This document shows positions 17,067 through 25,869 of a stretch of 64,000 bases of DNA, piece by piece. Every line of letters starts with the position of its first letter. Position 1 is the stretch's first letter. This DNA comes from Ferribacterium limneticum. GTDB lineage: Bacteria; Pseudomonadota; Gammaproteobacteria; Burkholderiales; Rhodocyclaceae. The notes under the pieces are model-generated. The model had not been told where the DNA came from and did no database searches. It was given only the letters and a program-made list of their open reading frames with translations. The stretch lies in NCBI RefSeq assembly GCF_020510565.1, contig NZ_CP075189.1, positions 2,526,501 through 2,590,500 of the forward strand. Reading direction: 5' to 3'. Both the position numbers and the translations under genes were made by a program.

Positions 17067-17903
17067 ATGAAAACCCCGAAAAGACTCACCACCCTCGTTG
17101 AAGAAGGCCTTGTAGACGAGGTGCTCGGGCAGTTGATGAGCGGCAAGGAAGCGACCGTCTATATCGTCCGCTGTGGCGAGCATATTCGTTGCGCCAAGGT
17201 TTACAAGGATGCCAAACAGCGCAGCTTCCGCAAGGCGACCTCCTATCAGGAAGGGCGCAAGGTCAAGAACAGCCGGCAGGCGCGGGCCATGGAAAAAGGT
17301 AGCCGCTACGGGCGCCAGATGCAGGAGGAAGTCTGGCAGAACGCCGAGGTCGATGCGCTGTATCGGCTGGCCGCCGCCGGGGTGCGCGTGCCGCAGCCCT
17401 ACATCTGCTTTGACGGCGTGTTGCTCATGGATCTGGTGGTTGATGCCGATGGCGGCGCGGCGCCGCGGCTGAACGATGTCGCCCTGAGCGAAGCGGTGGC
17501 ACTGGAGTTTCACGCCATGCTGGTCAATCAGGTGGTGCGCATGCTGTGCGCCGGGATCATTCACGGCGATCTGTCGGAATACAACATCCTCGTCGATGCA
17601 AACGGTCCGGTCATCATCGACCTGCCGCAAGCCATCGATGCCGCGGCCAACAGCACGGCGGCCGAAATGCTGGAACGCGACGTCAACAATCTGCGCAGCT
17701 ATTTCAGTACCTTTGCCCCCTCACTCGCCGACAGCCAGTACGGTAAGGAAATCTGGGCGCTGTACGAAAGCGGTTCGCTCCAGCCGGACCAGGTTTTGAC
17801 GGGTCATGTTGAAATCGACGAAAGCCTTGCCGATGTCGATGCCGTGCTGATGCAAATTGAAGAAGCGATCAAGGAAGACGAGATTCGTCGCATGTGCCAG
17901 TAA
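17067..17903 (+). CDS. RIO1-family protein serine kinase
   Basis: A 278-aa RIO-type kinase of the bacterial PA4780-like group. Visible landmarks are the nucleotide loop GKEATVY near residue 30, the AKVYKDAKQRSFRKA segment with the ATP-binding Lys, the catalytic loop HGDLSEYN (His166, Asp168), and the metal-binding IIDLPQAID near 185. Phosphorylation targets in bacteria are unknown. It starts at ATG 17067 after a 68-bp gap and seems to be transcribed alone. The C-terminal acidic helix (VDAVLMQIEEAIKEDEIRRM) is typical of this group. Confidence 0.9.
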   Translation: MKTPKRLTTLVEEGLVDEVLGQLMSGKEATVYIVRCGEHIRCAKVYKDAKQRSFRKATSYQEGRKVKNSRQARAMEKGSRYGRQMQEEVWQNAEVDALYRLAAAGVRVPQPYICFDGVLLMDLVVDADGGAAPRLNDVALSEAVALEFHAMLVNQVVRMLCAGIIHGDLSEYNILVDANGPVIIDLPQAIDAAANSTAAEMLERDVNNLRSYFSTFAPSLADSQYGKEIWALYESGSLQPDQVLTGHVEIDESLADVDAVLMQIEEAIKEDEIRRMCQ

Positions 17904-17948
17904 ACTCAAGGCTGACGCCTGAGCGAACCGCTCTGTTACAAGCAGTCA

Positions 17949-17974
17949 CTCCCGGACAGTCGTAAACCCGGGAG
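17949..17974. repeat. Inverted repeat after the RIO kinase gene
   Basis: CTCCCGG and CCGGGAG separated by 12 nt. It may act as a weak terminator or mRNA-stabilising hairpin for the kinase gene. There is no T-run. Confidence 0.35.
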
Positions 17975-18018
17975 AATCCGGCCTGAGAATTTCCGCAGAA
18001 TATTTCCGCAATCACCCC

Positions 18019-18282
18019 ATGGCCAAATCAGTCACCGCCCCCCTTATCGTCACCGCCGGCGTCATTGCCCTCGCCTTCGCGCTCAATCCGTCGCCGGAGA
18101 AACACCGGGACAGGATCAAGCAGGTCATCGCCGAACGCAGCCAGATCGAGCGCGTGCTCGGCATCGGCCACCTGACCTCCTTTGTCTCGCAATATCACTC
18201 GCTCGGCGTCGGCTCCTACACTACGGTCAATGACAAGCTCACCTCGGCCGGCGCCTTCGGCATGGTCTTCGTGTTGGATTGA
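18019..18282 (+). CDS. Small single-pass membrane protein, unknown
   Basis: An 87-aa protein with one N-terminal hydrophobic helix (APLIVTAGVIALAFAL, residues 8-23). A charged segment follows (PSPEKHRDRIKQVIAERSQ), then a Gly/Ser-rich C-terminus with a second weak hydrophobic patch (GAFGMVFVLD). It starts at ATG 18019 and ends two bases before the patatin gene, so the two are likely co-transcribed. I do not recognise a family with confidence. Confidence 0.6.
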   Translation: MAKSVTAPLIVTAGVIALAFALNPSPEKHRDRIKQVIAERSQIERVLGIGHLTSFVSQYHSLGVGSYTTVNDKLTSAGAFGMVFVLD

Positions 18283-18284
18283 AC

Positions 18285-19166
18285 ATGGCCAATCAGATCA
18301 CGCCCCTTCATTGCACTAACCGTCGCCGCCTGCTGAGCGCCAGCCTGCTCCTGCTCGGCGGCTGCTCTGTCTTCCAGCCTACCAAGCCCGCGGCACCTCC
18401 CCGCCCGAAAATCGGCCTCGCCCTCGGTGGCGGCGCGGCGCGCGGTTTTGCCCACATCGGCGTGATCAAGATGCTCGAATCGCACGGCATCGTTCCCGAC
18501 TACGTGGTCGGCACCAGTGCCGGCGCCGTGGTCGGTTCGCTCTACGCGGCCGGCTACGACGCCTTCACCATGCAGAAGATCGCCCAGCAGCTCGACGAAA
18601 AGATCTTCGCCGACTGGACGCTGGGCGGGCGCGGCCTGCTCAAGGGCGAAGCCTTGCAGGACTTCATCAACCAGCACCTGCACAATCGTCCGCTCGAGAA
18701 ATTGGGCAAGCCGTTTGCCACAGTCGCCACCGACCTCAATAGCGGCGAACGCGTCGTCTTCCGGACCGGCGACACCGGCATGGCCGTACGCGCTTCGGCG
18801 GCCGTGCCCGGTGTATTCCAGCCCACCCAGTTTCGCGGCAAGAGCTATGTCGATGGCGGCCTGACCAGCCCGATTCCCGTCCAGGCCGCACGCGACATGG
18901 GCGCCGACTTCGTCATCGCCGTCGATATCTCGGCCAGGGCCGAAGGCCAGCCGGTGGACAGCATGACTGCCATCATCTGGCAGACGACGACCATCATGGG
19001 CAGCGCCATCGGCACCAACGAGCTGCGTGGCGCCGATATCGTCATCCGGCCAAAGCTGCCCTACGTAAAATCCTGGGATTTCGCGGCCCGTAACGACGCC
19101 ATGATCGAAGGCGAGCGGGCAGCACAAATGGCCCTCGCCGCCATCAAGCAAAAACTCGGGCGCTGA
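18285..19166 (+). CDS. Patatin-like phospholipase lipoprotein (RssA-like)
   Basis: A 293-aa patatin-family hydrolase with an N-terminal lipoprotein signal (LLSASLLLLGGC, lipobox LGGC). This suggests anchoring to the periplasmic face of a membrane. Motifs in order: oxyanion loop GGGAARG from residue 48, nucleophile GTSAG with Ser78, and the Asp dyad partner in VDGG (Asp190). Start ATG 18285 is chosen over an in-frame TTG two codons upstream. The preceding small membrane protein ends two bases before. Many RssA relatives are cytoplasmic, so the lipobox version is worth noting. Substrate unknown, presumably phospholipid acyl esters. Confidence 0.85.
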   Translation: MANQITPLHCTNRRRLLSASLLLLGGCSVFQPTKPAAPPRPKIGLALGGGAARGFAHIGVIKMLESHGIVPDYVVGTSAGAVVGSLYAAGYDAFTMQKIAQQLDEKIFADWTLGGRGLLKGEALQDFINQHLHNRPLEKLGKPFATVATDLNSGERVVFRTGDTGMAVRASAAVPGVFQPTQFRGKSYVDGGLTSPIPVQAARDMGADFVIAVDISARAEGQPVDSMTAIIWQTTTIMGSAIGTNELRGADIVIRPKLPYVKSWDFAARNDAMIEGERAAQMALAAIKQKLGR

Positions 19167-19238
19167 CCACTCGCATTCGCCTAAGCGTAACGAATTTCTG
19201 CCAGAATTCCATCTTTGCTCCCACTCAGCGGATTCACC

Positions 19239-20177
19239 ATGACCTATAAAGTTTTTGTCGACGGCCAGGAAGGCACGACCGGCCTGCAGATCAACGAGTA
19301 CCTCGCCAAGCGCAGCGATGTCGTGCTGCTCAAGATCGACGCTGACAAGCGCAAGGATCTGGCCGAACGCAAGCGGCTGATCAACGAATCCGACGTTACT
19401 TTCCTTTGTCTGCCTGACGAGGCGGCCAAGGAATCGGTGACGCTGGTCGACAACCCGAATACCTGCATCATCGACGCCTCGACGGCGCATCGCGTCAATC
19501 CTGCATGGACCTTCGGACTGCCTGAACTGGCGCCGGAGCAACGGGCGAAAATCCGCGCCAGCAAGCGCATCGCCAACCCCGGCTGCCACGCCAGCGCCTT
19601 CATCCTGGCCCTGCGCCCGCTCGTCGCCGCCGGCCTGCTGCCGGCCGCCACGCAGATCGCGGCCAATTCCATCACCGGTTATTCCGGTGGTGGCAAGTCG
19701 ATGATCGCCCAGTACCAGAGCCCGGAACGTATCGATGCTCCCCGCCCCTACGGCCTTACCCTGGCCCACAAGCATCTGCCGGAAATGCAGGCATATACCG
19801 GGTTGACCGTGGCACCGATCTTCCAGCCTATCGTCGGGCCGTTCTACAAGGGTCTGGCCGTCACCGCCTATATCCACCCGCAGCAATTCACGCGCCAGGC
19901 AACGCCGGCTGATGTGCAGAAGATCATCGCCGACTACTACGCTGGCGAGCCGTTCATCCGCGTCCTGCCGGTCGATCTTGAAGCGACCACCGACGGCGGT
20001 TTCTACAACGTCGAAGCCAACAACGACACCAACCGCGTCGATATCGCTGTCTTCGGCAACGATGAGCGCATGCTGCTCATCGCCCGCCTTGACAACCTCG
20101 GCAAGGGCGCCTCGGGTGCCGCTGTACAGGCGATGAACGTGCACTTGGGCGTTGAGGAAAGCCTCGGGCTGATCTGA
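19239..20177 (+). CDS. argC: N-acetyl-gamma-glutamyl-phosphate reductase
   Basis: A 312-aa enzyme reducing N-acetylglutamyl phosphate to the semialdehyde in arginine synthesis. It belongs to the shorter family-2 type: it opens with [16 protein letters not shown] and carries the catalytic Cys116 in [10 protein letters not shown]. Further motifs are [18 protein letters not shown] and [11 protein letters not shown] 19239 gives the conserved N-terminus. A stretch at 19797-19815 (GGGTTGACCGTGGCACC) matches only the right half of the dispersed repeat and may be chance (TGLTVAPIF). Confidence 0.92.
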   Translation: MTYKVFVDGQEGTTGLQINEYLAKRSDVVLLKIDADKRKDLAERKRLINESDVTFLCLPDEAAKESVTLVDNPNTCIIDASTAHRVNPAWTFGLPELAPEQRAKIRASKRIANPGCHASAFILALRPLVAAGLLPAATQIAANSITGYSGGGKSMIAQYQSPERIDAPRPYGLTLAHKHLPEMQAYTGLTVAPIFQPIVGPFYKGLAVTAYIHPQQFTRQATPADVQKIIADYYAGEPFIRVLPVDLEATTDGGFYNVEANNDTNRVDIAVFGNDERMLLIARLDNLGKGASGAAVQAMNVHLGVEESLGLI

Positions 20178-20188
20178 GCACCGCGCAT

Positions 20189-20635
20189 ATGACCAGGACC
20201 GTCCTGACTCGCCTTTGCCTGATGATCACGCTGTTGGTCTCAGGCTGGCCTGTCATGGCGCAGTCGATCCTGCTCGACCCGGCCAGGGCGACCTACGGCA
20301 ATCCCTGGGTCACCCCGTTTCCGAAAGGCTCAAGCGCAAACCCTCTCGATGCCAAGGTGCTCGTTACCACGAGCGCTCTGCCGGCCCAGGGTGAGTTCGA
20401 GCCGCTTGGCGCACTCCACGTTGAGTCGCGCTGGCCCGGCGGCACTGGCAAGGCCACAAAACTTCTGGCCGAACAGGCAAAAGGCATGGGCGCCAACGCC
20501 ATCGTCGAAGCGCGGGTCTGGCAGGCGCTGGCCTTCCCGGCGGTGGTCGCGCCACACGGCAGCGGCATCGCCGTGCGCATCAAGGACGATGATTTGCTGC
20601 GCAGCCTGGCCAATTCAACCAGCACGTGGGAATAG
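20189..20635 (+). CDS. Secreted hypothetical protein
   Basis: A 148-aa protein with a Sec signal peptide (LTRLCLMITLLVSGWPVMAQ, cleavage likely after AQ near residue 25). The mature domain contains a LAEQAKGMGANAIVEARVWQ segment. This resembles the alpha/beta heavy-metal-binding YbjQ-like or DUF4156 folds, in which a similar GANAI-V motif follows a helix. It lies 11 bases after argC and two bases before a DUF1330-like gene, so it may belong to a short operon. Specific function unknown. Confidence 0.6.
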   Translation: MTRTVLTRLCLMITLLVSGWPVMAQSILLDPARATYGNPWVTPFPKGSSANPLDAKVLVTTSALPAQGEFEPLGALHVESRWPGGTGKATKLLAEQAKGMGANAIVEARVWQALAFPAVVAPHGSGIAVRIKDDDLLRSLANSTSTWE

Positions 20636-20637
20636 TC

Positions 20638-20928
20638 ATGAACGTCGTGATCGGTCACATCACCGTCAAGGATGCCGAAAAATGGGCCAGCTACCGCAGT
20701 CAGGTGCCGGCGACATTGGCCCCGTGGCAGGCCGAACTGGTTTTTCGCGGCGAGAAGCTGGCCGTATTCGGCGGCGAGCATCGCCACAGCGATACGGTCG
20801 TCATCCGCTTTCCGAATGCCGAAGCGGCCGACGGCTGGTTCAACTCGGCGGCCTACCAGGCGCTGATCCCGCTGCGCACGGAAGCGGCCGAGGTCGATCT
20901 GATCAGTTTCAACGAAGCAGGCGCGTAG
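20638..20928 (+). CDS. DUF1330-like small protein
   Basis: A 96-aa protein from ATG 20638, two bases after the preceding stop. The pattern VIGHITVKDAEKWASYRSQVP, then FRGEKLAVFGGEHRHSDTVVIRFPNAEAADGWFNSAAYQ, fits the DUF1330 ferredoxin-like alpha/beta-barrel fold (dimeric, small-molecule binding). Function of the family is unclear. Its last 20 bases overlap the 3' end of the convergent PilJ-domain gene. Confidence 0.75.
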   Translation: MNVVIGHITVKDAEKWASYRSQVPATLAPWQAELVFRGEKLAVFGGEHRHSDTVVIRFPNAEAADGWFNSAAYQALIPLRTEAAEVDLISFNEAGA

Positions 20929-21760
20929 CTTCGCTGTAATCCCGGGCGTATTGCGAACTGGCAAGGTCGAGCACCTGGGCGATCCGTTCGCTGCTCGTCG
21001 CGACGTTCTGCACGGCCTTGCCGTCGCCGCGATCAGCAACGCGTAGCCGGTTGATGGCGCTCTCGAAAAATATCCATTGATTTTTGGCCAGGCCGATCGC
21101 GTCGCGGCTGGCTGCCGAGTTTTCGCGGGCCGTATCGAGTTCGCTGAGGCCGGTCGAAAACTCCTTGCGCGCCTGCTCGATGTCTACCGCCACCCCTTGC
21201 GAGAGATTGCCACCCTGAGCCAGCAGGTAGAGCCTGGCCAGACGCTGCGACAGCATGTTGAGGCGCGAGGAGAGGTCAATCAGGCGACCGACCGGCGTTT
21301 CGCCTTCAGCTTCGATGAGCATGCTCAGCTTGCCGGTATGGATCATCAGTTCGTCGGCCAGTTGATTGATCCGCTCGGTACTGACCGGGCCGGGCGCCAG
21401 TTTCAAGGCTGTACGCATTTCCTGCCAGAGCGCATCGCAACGCGTCAGCACCCGCCGCACATTTGGCTTCTTCACAGAAGCATCAAGGCGACCGAATTCG
21501 CTATCGATCTCGCTCGCCGAAACCTTGATCTGCTGCATCGCCTGCGCCGCATTCAAGCCCATGCCGGCCTGCTGGTAGAGTTTGGCCAGGCGTTGCGACT
21601 GCATGCGCAGGCGACCGGCGCTGACGATATCACCGGCAACCAGCCCGGTCCCACCCTCCTTTCCGGCAGCCAATGCACCGTGTGACAATGTCAGGAGCGA
21701 ACAAGCAAGGATCAGGAAAACCACGCGAATGGCCTGGCGAGCGACTTTGAATGGCAGCAT
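20909..21760 (-). CDS. Exported protein with two PilJ-type sensor domains
   Basis: A 283-aa protein with an N-terminal signal (about residues 8-32, ending AALAAG-like). Two copies of the type IV pilus chemotaxis transducer N-terminal domain (PilJ_N) follow. Each shows an S-x-R-x-x-x-x-S-Q-R-L-A-x-L-Y helix: AGRLRMQSQRLAKLYQQAG near 48-66 and LSSRLNMLSQRLARLYLLAQ near 160-180. No transmembrane exit, HAMP or signalling domain follows, so it is a free periplasmic all-helical protein and not a receptor. It may bind ligands such as nitrate or urea, as NIT/PilJ-like helices do. That is inference. Confidence 0.8.
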   Translation of the reverse strand: MLPFKVARQAIRVVFLILACSLLTLSHGALAAGKEGGTGLVAGDIVSAGRLRMQSQRLAKLYQQAGMGLNAAQAMQQIKVSASEIDSEFGRLDASVKKPNVRRVLTRCDALWQEMRTALKLAPGPVSTERINQLADELMIHTGKLSMLIEAEGETPVGRLIDLSSRLNMLSQRLARLYLLAQGGNLSQGVAVDIEQARKEFSTGLSELDTARENSAASRDAIGLAKNQWIFFESAINRLRVADRGDGKAVQNVATSSERIAQVLDLASSQYARDYSEATRLLR

Positions 21761-21819
21761 CTGGAAACAGTGTTAGGCATGAAAGGGCGGGCATTGAAAC
21801 ACGCCAAGGTTTCAGTCCC

Positions 21820-21847
21820 TTTACAAGCGCGCCGCTTCCCCTATCAT
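21820..21847 (+). promoter_or_regulatory. Candidate sigma-70 promoter for radical SAM gene
   Basis: TTTACA, 16-bp spacer, TATCAT, ending 10 bases before ATG 21858. This would leave almost no 5' untranslated region. Confidence 0.4.
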
Positions 21848-21857
21848 TCGCCCCACC

Positions 21858-23765
21858 ATGACTGCTGCCCCCCCCCGCATCCTGAGCATCATCCCGCCGA
21901 TGACCCAGCTCAACACGCCCTACCCGGCGACCGCCTACCTGACCGGTTTCCTGCGTTCGCGCGGCTTTCATGCCGAGCAGACCGACCTGGCCCTGGCGCT
22001 CGTGCTGGAACTGCTCTCGCCGGCCGGCCTGCCGAAGATCAAGGCGGCGGCGGAAGCGATCCCCGGCAAGAAGCGTTCGAATACGATCAAGATTTTCCTC
22101 AACGAGTTCGAGCGCTACCAAGCCAGCATCGGCCCCGCCGTCGCACTGCTGCAGGGTCGTGACGGCTCGATTGCCCACCGCATCTGCACCCGCGCCTTCC
22201 TGCCTGAGGGGCCGCGCTTCGCTTCGCTCGACAACTATCTCGATGAAGACGGCGGCGACCCGCTGGCCTGGGCTTTCGGCTCGCTCGGCGTGCAGGACCG
22301 GGCACGGCATCTGGCCACGCTCTACCTCAACGACCTTGCCGACGTGCTGCGCGAGGCGGTCGACACCCGCTTCGAATTCGTCCGCTACGCCGAATCGCTG
22401 GCCCAGAGCCAGGCCAGCTTCAATCCGCTGGCCACGGCGCTGGCCGCACCGCCGACCCTGGTCGATACGACACTTCAAAATTTGGCAAAATTTCCGGTTG
22501 ACCGTAGCAATCCGGACATCGTGCTCATTTCCGTGCCCTTCCCCGGCTCGGTCTATGCCGCCTTCCGCATCGCCCAGACGATCAAGGCTTACCGGCCAAA
22601 CATCATCACCGTACTCGGCGGCGGCTACGTCAATACCGAGTTGCGCGAACTGGCCGAGCCGCGCGTTTTCGATTACTTCGACTACGTCACGCTCGACGAT
22701 GGCGAAAAACCGTTGCTCGCGCTATTCGAACACCTCGCCGGTCAGCGCCCGCGTCTCAACCTCGTCCGCACCTTTACCCGCGTCGATGGCTCCGTGCGCT
22801 ACTTCAATGCCAGCGAGCCGGACATTCCCTTCGAGGAAGTCGGCACGCCGACCTGGGACGGCCTGCCGCTCGACCGCTACCTGTCGCTGCTCGACATGCT
22901 CAATCCCATGCACCGGCTGTGGTCCGACGGCCACTGGAACAAGCTGACCGTCGCCCACGGCTGCTACTGGAAAAAATGCAGCTTCTGCGACGTCAGCCTC
23001 GACTACATCGGCCGCTACGACGCCGCCAGCGCCAAGGTTCTGGTCGACCGCATCGAACAGATCATCGCCGAAACCGGCCACACCGGCTTTCATCTCGTCG
23101 ACGAAGCCGCCCCGCCGAAAGCCCTGCGCGCCCTGGCAGAAGAACTCCAGCGACGCAACCTGGCCATCTCATGGTGGGGCAACATCCGCTTCGAAAAATC
23201 CTTCACGCCCGAACTCTGCCTGCAACTCGCCGACAGCGGCTGCATCGCCATTTCCGGCGGGCTGGAAGTCGCCTCCGACCGCCTGCTCGAATTGATGAAA
23301 AAAGGCGTCTCGGTCGATCAGGTCGCCCGCGTCACGCGCGCCTTCACGGATGCCGGCGTGCTTGTCCATGCTTATTTGATGTACGGCTTCCCGACGCAAA
23401 CCGTGCAGGACACGGTCGATGCCCTCGAATACGTCCGCCAGCTATTCGCCGAAGGTTGCATCCAGTCCGGCTTTTTCCACCGCTTTACGTGCACCGTGCA
23501 TTCCCCCGTCGGACAGAACCCGGCCGAATACGGCATCAAGCTGCAACCGCTACCGCCCGGCAAGTTCGGCAAAAACGACGTGCATTTCATCGACCCCACC
23601 GGCGTCGATCACGACCGCCTCGGCAAGGCGCTCAACAAGGCGCTCTACAACTACATGCACGGCATTTGCCTCGACCAGGATGTGCGTAGCTGGTTCGACG
23701 AAAAAGTACCGAAGTCCCGCGTCGCCCGAAACTTCATCGCCCGGGCTTTGCAGACTCCTCGTTAA
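21858..23765 (+). CDS. B12-binding-domain radical SAM protein
   Basis: A 635-aa protein. The N-terminal part opens with PPRILSIIPPMTQLNTPYPAT, typical of class B radical SAM enzymes that track a cobalamin-binding fold. The middle contains PDIVLISVPFPGSVYAAFR and VLGGGYVNTELRE, the Rossmann-like cobalamin part. The radical SAM cluster is CYWKKCSFCD (Cys-x3-4-Cys-x2-Cys), followed by HLVDEAAPPKALRALAEEL and a GGLEVASDRLLELMKKG segment. Substrate unknown. A dispersed repeat copy at 22473-22510 is translated as LAKFPVDRS between the two halves. Transcribed alone. Confidence 0.85.
   Translation: MTAAPPRILSIIPPMTQLNTPYPATAYLTGFLRSRGFHAEQTDLALALVLELLSPAGLPKIKAAAEAIPGKKRSNTIKIFLNEFERYQASIGPAVALLQGRDGSIAHRICTRAFLPEGPRFASLDNYLDEDGGDPLAWAFGSLGVQDRARHLATLYLNDLADVLREAVDTRFEFVRYAESLAQSQASFNPLATALAAPPTLVDTTLQNLAKFPVDRSNPDIVLISVPFPGSVYAAFRIAQTIKAYRPNIITVLGGGYVNTELRELAEPRVFDYFDYVTLDDGEKPLLALFEHLAGQRPRLNLVRTFTRVDGSVRYFNASEPDIPFEEVGTPTWDGLPLDRYLSLLDMLNPMHRLWSDGHWNKLTVAHGCYWKKCSFCDVSLDYIGRYDAASAKVLVDRIEQIIAETGHTGFHLVDEAAPPKALRALAEELQRRNLAISWWGNIRFEKSFTPELCLQLADSGCIAISGGLEVASDRLLELMKKGVSVDQVARVTRAFTDAGVLVHAYLMYGFPTQTVQDTVDALEYVRQLFAEGCIQSGFFHRFTCTVHSPVGQNPAEYGIKLQPLPPGKFGKNDVHFIDPTGVDHDRLGKALNKALYNYMHGICLDQDVRSWFDEKVPKSRVARNFIARALQTPR
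22473..22510 (+). repeat. Dispersed 40-bp repeat, copy 3 (in radical SAM gene)
   Basis: CTTCAAAATTTGGC, then AAAATTTCCGGTTGACCGTA. Read as FPVDRS, a different frame from copy 1. Confidence 0.75.
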
Positions 23766-23790
23766 GCGCCGTCTATACACTTGATCCATC

Positions 23791-23861
23791 CGCTTTTTAC
23801 CGTTTTTTTACACCCCCACCCCCAGCTTTTTCGAAAACTTTGATAGCGCTTTTCCTAGTAT
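23791..23861 (+). promoter_or_regulatory. KdpE-type operator and promoter of kdpFABC
   Basis: Two T-tracts ending in TAC, CTTTTTACCG and TTTTTTTACACCCCCACC (23791-23820), resemble as I recall it the E. coli KdpE box (T-rich tracts followed by ACACCCC). A -10-like TAGTAT lies at 23856-23861, 44 bp downstream of the box. No good -35 is present, as expected for an activator-dependent promoter. Confidence 0.65.
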
Positions 23862-23894
23862 GACCCTGTCGCAATACCAACATGGGGTGTACTT

Positions 23895-23987
23895 ATGGAT
23901 CTCGTCTATCTCGCCGGTATCGGGCTGTTCTTTGCCCTGATGCTCGGTCTCGCTGCCGGCTGTGCCCGGCTCGGGGGTGCCAAATGA
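23895..23987 (+). CDS. Small membrane peptide preceding kdpF (30 aa)
   Basis: A 30-residue frame from ATG 23895 with one hydrophobic helix (LVYLAGIGLFFALMLGLAAG), then a short CARLGGAK tail. Its TGA overlaps the kdpF ATG (ATGA), so translation is probably coupled. It is the first gene downstream of the KdpE-type promoter. Similar peptides occur before kdpF in other betaproteobacteria as far as I recall. It may be an extra small subunit or regulator of the Kdp complex, but no function is known to me. Confidence 0.6.
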   Translation: MDLVYLAGIGLFFALMLGLAAGCARLGGAK

Positions 23988-24076
23988 CCTGGCTTTTCAT
24001 TCTTAGCGGCGCCGTCGCCGTTGGCCTGCTGGTCTATCTGATCGCCGCGCTGATCAACCCGGAGAACTTCTCATGA
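23984..24076 (+). CDS. kdpF: K+-transporting ATPase KdpF subunit
   Basis: A 30-aa single-helix peptide ([20 protein letters not shown], then [10 protein letters not shown]). The C-terminal Y-L-x-x-A-L-x-x-P-E-x-F pattern is that of KdpF, which stabilises the KdpABC complex. It overlaps the upstream peptide stop and the kdpA start (ATGA on both sides), fixing it as the second cistron of the operon. Confidence 0.88.
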   Translation: MTWLFILSGAVAVGLLVYLIAALINPENFS

Positions 24077-25851
24077 GCAATCATGCCTGGATACTTCTCG
24101 GATTTTTTCTGGTCGTCCTGTTGCTTACCGTCAAACCCATGGGGACTTACATCGCCAACGTGATGGAAGGTCGCTTCCGTTTCGCCGGCAAGATCGAAAG
24201 TCCGATCTATCGCCTGTGCGGCATCCGCCAGGACGAGGAAATGGGCTGGCTGAAATACGCTTTCGCCATCCTGCTGTTCAATGTCCTCGGCGCCCTGGCC
24301 GTCTATGCCTTGCAGCGCCTGCAGGCCGATCTGCCGCTCAATCCGCAGGCTTTCGCCAATGTCAGCCCGGACTCTGCCTTCAATACGGCGATCAGCTTTG
24401 CCACCAACACCAACTGGCAAGGTTACGGCGGCGAGGCGACGATGAGCTACCTGACCCAGATGCTGGCGCTGGCCGTGCAGAATTTCCTGTCGGCGGCGAC
24501 CGGCATCGTCGTCGTCATCGCCCTGATCCGCGGCTTTGCCCGCCATACGGCGAAGACCGTCGGCAACGCCTGGGTCGACCTGACGCGCATCACGCTGCAT
24601 ATCCTGCTGCCGATTTCCATCGTCTACGCGGTCTTCCTGACCAGCCAGGGCGTCATCCAGAATTTCGACGCCTACAAGGATGTGACGACCCTGGAAGTGA
24701 CCAGTTTCGAGACACCGAAAGTCGACGATGCCGGCCAGCCGCTCAAGGATGAAAAGGGCGCTGTCGTCACCGAACCGGTGCAGACGCAAACCCAGACGCT
24801 GGCCATGGGCCCGATCGCCTCGCAGGAAGCGATCAAGATGCTGGGTACCAACGGTGGAGGTTTCCTCAACGCCAACTCGGCGCATCCCTTTGAAAACCCG
24901 ACGCCGCTGACCAACTTCATCCAGATGCTGTCGATCTTCCTGATTCCGGCTGCGCTGTGCTTCACCTTCGGCCGCATGGTCGGCGACACCCGCCAGGGCT
25001 GGGCCGTGCTCGCGGCGATGACCCTGATGTTCGTTGCCCTGGCCTATGCTGCCATGCACTTCGAACAGCAGGCCAATCCGTTACTCACCCAGCTGGGCGT
25101 CGATGCGTCCACCGGCAACATGGAAGGGAAGGAAACCCGCTTCGGCATCGCCGAATCCGGCCTGTTCGCCACCATTACGACGCTGGCTTCCTGTGGTGCG
25201 GTCAATTCGATGCACGATTCGTTCACACCGCTCGGCGGTCTGGTTCCGCTGATCGACATGCAACTCGGCGAAGTCGTGTTCGGCGGCGTTGGCACTGGCC
25301 TCTACGGCATGCTCGTCTTTGCCATCATGGCCGTCTTCATCGCCGGCCTGATGATCGGTCGCACGCCTGAATACCTGGGCAAGAAGATCGAGGCCTTCGA
25401 AATGAAGATGGTGTCCATCGCCATCCTGGTCACGCCGCTGCTCGTGCTGGTTGGCACCGCCATCGCGGTAATGCTCGCCGACGGCCGGGCCGGCATCGCC
25501 AATCCGGGTGCCCACGGCTTCTCGGAAATCCTCTATGCCTTCACTTCGGCCGCCAACAACAACGGCAGCGCGTTCGCCGGCCTGTCCGCCAACACGCCGT
25601 TCTACAACGTGATGCTCGGTATTGCCATGTGGTTCGGCCGCTTCGGCGTGATCGTGCCGGTGCTCGCTATCGCCGGTTCGCTGGCTGCCAAGAAGCGCAT
25701 CGCCGTCGGCGCCGGCACGCTGCCGACACATGGCCCGCTGTTCGTCACGCTGCTGATCGGCACGGTATTGCTGGTCGGCCTCCTGAATTACGTCCCGGCG
25801 CTGGCCCTTGGCCCCGTCATCGAGCACCTCGTGCTCTCGGCCGCTCACTAA
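24073..25851 (+). CDS. kdpA: K+-transporting ATPase, channel-like subunit A
   Basis: A 592-aa membrane subunit that binds and conducts K+. The four pore-loop signatures are visible: [12 protein letters not shown] near residue 115, [19 protein letters not shown] near 257, [12 protein letters not shown] near 375, and [12 protein letters not shown] near 495. Length is slightly above the E. coli form (557), with an extra soluble loop between residues about 200 and 245 ([16 protein letters not shown]). It overlaps kdpF by four bases. Confidence 0.97.
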   Translation: MSNHAWILLGFFLVVLLLTVKPMGTYIANVMEGRFRFAGKIESPIYRLCGIRQDEEMGWLKYAFAILLFNVLGALAVYALQRLQADLPLNPQAFANVSPDSAFNTAISFATNTNWQGYGGEATMSYLTQMLALAVQNFLSAATGIVVVIALIRGFARHTAKTVGNAWVDLTRITLHILLPISIVYAVFLTSQGVIQNFDAYKDVTTLEVTSFETPKVDDAGQPLKDEKGAVVTEPVQTQTQTLAMGPIASQEAIKMLGTNGGGFLNANSAHPFENPTPLTNFIQMLSIFLIPAALCFTFGRMVGDTRQGWAVLAAMTLMFVALAYAAMHFEQQANPLLTQLGVDASTGNMEGKETRFGIAESGLFATITTLASCGAVNSMHDSFTPLGGLVPLIDMQLGEVVFGGVGTGLYGMLVFAIMAVFIAGLMIGRTPEYLGKKIEAFEMKMVSIAILVTPLLVLVGTAIAVMLADGRAGIANPGAHGFSEILYAFTSAANNNGSAFAGLSANTPFYNVMLGIAMWFGRFGVIVPVLAIAGSLAAKKRIAVGAGTLPTHGPLFVTLLIGTVLLVGLLNYVPALALGPVIEHLVLSAAH

Positions 25852-25869
25852 GCGCTTGGGGAGAAAAAC

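Noticed and set aside
19797..19815. Partial repeat-like GGGTTGACCGTGGCACC in argC
   Set aside because: Only the right half of the dispersed repeat matches and the A/T arm is absent. It encodes conserved-looking ArgC residues (TGLTVAPIF), so chance is likely.
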